Below, one piece after another: positions 62,573-64,000 of a stretch of 64,000 nucleotides of DNA. This stretch comes from Rhizobium album (lineage in GTDB: Bacteria; Pseudomonadota; Alphaproteobacteria; Rhizobiales; Rhizobiaceae): positions 744,001-808,000 of the forward strand of contig NZ_QFBC01000002.1 of the NCBI RefSeq assembly GCF_003122325.1, read 5' to 3'. The position numbers and the translations under genes were made by a program. The notes below the pieces were generated by a model that saw only the letters and a program-made list of their open reading frames with translations, searched no databases and was not told the DNA's origin. The number at the start of each line of letters is the position of its first letter. Positions within the stretch are counted from its first letter, which is position 1.

Positions 62573-64000
62573 ATGGAAAATCGTCTCAGCCGCTACATCT
62601 GGAAACATACGAGCCGTCAACAGATCTGGATTCTGTTCGTCGTCGCCCTGTCGATGATTCCGTATTTCCTCTCCTTCGACCTGCCGAAACAGATCGTCAA
62701 CGGTCCGATCCAGGGCAAGGGTTTCGAAACGGATGGAGCGACCCAGCTGTTCATGCACCTGGAGTTCTCGCTGCCGCTGATCGGCAATGTCGTGCTCTTT
62801 CCGGGGCTTGAGCTGAACCGCGTGCAGACCCTGTTCGCCCTCAGCATGGTCTTCCTGCTGCTGGTGATCGTCAACGGTCTCTTCAAACTCTATATCAACA
62901 CCTACAAGGGCCGCCTCGGCGAACGCCTGCTGCGCCGCATCCGCTTCGAGCTCGTCGATCGTATCCTGCGTTTCCCGCCCGGCCAGTTCAAGCGTGTCAA
63001 GGGCGCCGAGATCGCCAGCATGATCAAGGACGAGGTGGAGCCGCTCGGCGGCTTCACCGGCGATGCCTTCGTCCAGCCGGCCCTGCTCGGCGGCCAGGCC
63101 CTGACGGCGCTGATCTTCATCTTCATGCAGCATTTCTGGCTGGGCATGATCGCCGCGCTGATCGTCGTCGTGCAGGCGGTCATCATCCCGCGCATGCGCA
63201 AACGGCTGCTGGTCCTCGGCCGAGAGCGGCAGTTGACGGCCCGCGAGCTGTCCGGCCGCGTCAGCGAGATCGTCGACGGCATCAGCACCATTCATGCCTT
63301 CGACACCTCGAACTTCGAGCGTGCCGACATTTCCGCCCGCCTCGGCCACATCTTCAAGATCCGCTACGACCTCTACCAGTGGAAATTCCTGGTCAAGTTC
63401 ATCAACAACTTCCTCGCCCAAGTGACGCCGTTCCTCTTCTACTGCATCGGCGGGTATCTGGCACTGAACGGCCGGCTCGACGTCGGCCAGCTCGTCGCCG
63501 TCATCAACGCCTACAAGGACCTGCCCGGTCCGCTCAAGGACCTGATCGACTGGGACCAGACCCGCCAGGACGTACAGGTGAAATATGTGCAGGTGGTCGA
63601 GCAGTTCCAGGTCGACCGGCTTCTGGATCCGAAACTGCAGGCGGTCGCCGCCGATAACGACCAGGCGCTCAAGTCGCCGCTCGCCGCCGTCAATCTTTCG
63701 CTCGTCGACGATAGCGGCGCCAAACTGCTCGAACGCGTGTCGCTGCAGATCACCCCCGGTGAACATGTCGCCGTGCTGGGCGGGGAAGCACTGGCAGAAG
63801 CCGTCGCCCGGATGATCTGGCCGGAGAGCGGCAAGGTCGTTGCCGGCGGCGACGATCTCTGGGATCTGCCGGAATCGGTCACCGGCCGGAAAATCTCCTA
63901 TGCCGCGGCCGAGGTCTACATGTTCCACGGCACGCTGGGCGACAATCTGCTCTACGGCCTGAAACATGCGCCGCTGACGCCGGCCGTCTACGACGAGCAG
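62573..64000 (+). CDS. Type I ABC exporter with degenerate Walker A (3' end missing)
   Basis: The frame runs 476 codons to the window edge without a stop. Residues about 15-330 form an ABC exporter membrane domain with five or six segments (IWILFVVALSMIPYFLSF; FALSMVFLLLVIVNGLF; LIFIFMQHFWLGMIAALIVV) and coupling helices. The nucleotide domain begins near residue 365 (LLERVSLQITPGEHVAVLGG), but the P-loop reads LGGEALAEAV with no GKS/T, so this site cannot bind ATP normally. YMFHGTLGDNLLYGL is a normal Q-loop-side segment. Probably a long protein with a second, active nucleotide domain beyond the window. Likely exports a polysaccharide or lipid-linked sugar. Confidence 0.85.
   Translation, partial: MENRLSRYIWKHTSRQQIWILFVVALSMIPYFLSFDLPKQIVNGPIQGKGFETDGATQLFMHLEFSLPLIGNVVLFPGLELNRVQTLFALSMVFLLLVIVNGLFKLYINTYKGRLGERLLRRIRFELVDRILRFPPGQFKRVKGAEIASMIKDEVEPLGGFTGDAFVQPALLGGQALTALIFIFMQHFWLGMIAALIVVVQAVIIPRMRKRLLVLGRERQLTARELSGRVSEIVDGISTIHAFDTSNFERADISARLGHIFKIRYDLYQWKFLVKFINNFLAQVTPFLFYCIGGYLALNGRLDVGQLVAVINAYKDLPGPLKDLIDWDQTRQDVQVKYVQVVEQFQVDRLLDPKLQAVAADNDQALKSPLAAVNLSLVDDSGAKLLERVSLQITPGEHVAVLGGEALAEAVARMIWPESGKVVAGGDDLWDLPESVTGRKISYAAAEVYMFHGTLGDNLLYGLKHAPLTPAVYDEQ

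Noticed and set aside
62558-63967. 469-codon minus-strand frame near the right edge
   Set aside because: The plus strand carries an ABC exporter reading frame open to the window edge with membrane segments and nucleotide-domain landmarks, so the minus frame is a shadow.

Overview
The window is high-GC alphaproteobacterial DNA. Gene content (several sugar and branched-chain ABC importers, sugar-acid catabolism, surface-polysaccharide genes, tight ATGA/GTGA gene junctions) points to a Rhizobiaceae-type member of the Rhizobiales. I saw no rRNA, tRNA, CRISPR, insertion sequence, phage gene or origin. Genes are densely packed and most of the window is accessory metabolism organised as divergent operons.

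Layout. 1-3.7 kb: the 3' part of an alkaline phosphatase, then a three-gene set (Tat-exported small protein, LolD/MacB-type ATPase, FtsX-type permease with a histidine-rich loop) that looks metal related. 3.7-10.9 kb: an alpha/beta hydrolase, a complete five-gene branched-chain/amide-type ABC importer, a composite palindromic repeat, and an M20 deacylase behind its own promoter. 11-24.8 kb: a divergon. Leftward runs an eight-gene polyol/sugar operon (ribose-type importer, FGGY kinase, HAD phosphatase, two SDRs, glycerol-dehydrogenase-like enzyme). Rightward runs a second operon (cupin sugar-phosphate isomerase, KDPG-type aldolase, divergent AroE-like dehydrogenase, D-2-hydroxyacid dehydrogenase, UlaG-like lactonase, RpiR regulator). 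The shared spacer carries two related 15-bp palindromes, one on each -10 box.

24.9-36.3 kb: an L-fucose/L-fuconate type catabolic cluster (fuconate dehydratase, DHRS6-like SDR, MaoC protein, Gfo/Idh oxidoreductase, mutarotase, a second enolase-superfamily enzyme, a MalK-type importer, an IclR regulator, a cog3618 lactonase). 36.4-45.3 kb: an unusual leftward operon joining a MaoC protein, a class III CoA-transferase, a binding-protein-like gene without signal peptide, and a ribose-type importer whose ATPase is split into two genes. A beta-propeller lactonase diverges from it. A palindrome over its promoter resembles one just before the IclR gene 10 kb away, so the two clusters may be co-regulated.

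45.4-64 kb: an EamA transporter, an FkbM methyltransferase, a DUF3095 protein and a nucleotide-sugar dehydrogenase. Then comes a long rightward run: class III nucleotide cyclase, exported polysaccharide lyase, a four-gene dipeptide-family importer, three glycosyltransferases, and the start of a type I ABC exporter with a decayed Walker A. This run looks like a surface-polysaccharide synthesis, export, trimming and salvage module linked to a cyclic nucleotide.

The best candidates for undescribed biology are the CoA-linked split-ATPase operon (36-44 kb), the cupin/aldolase/AroE-like divergon (11-25 kb), and the cyclase-lyase-importer-glycosyltransferase-exporter run (50-64 kb). All functions are inferred from sequence read by eye; no database search was run.
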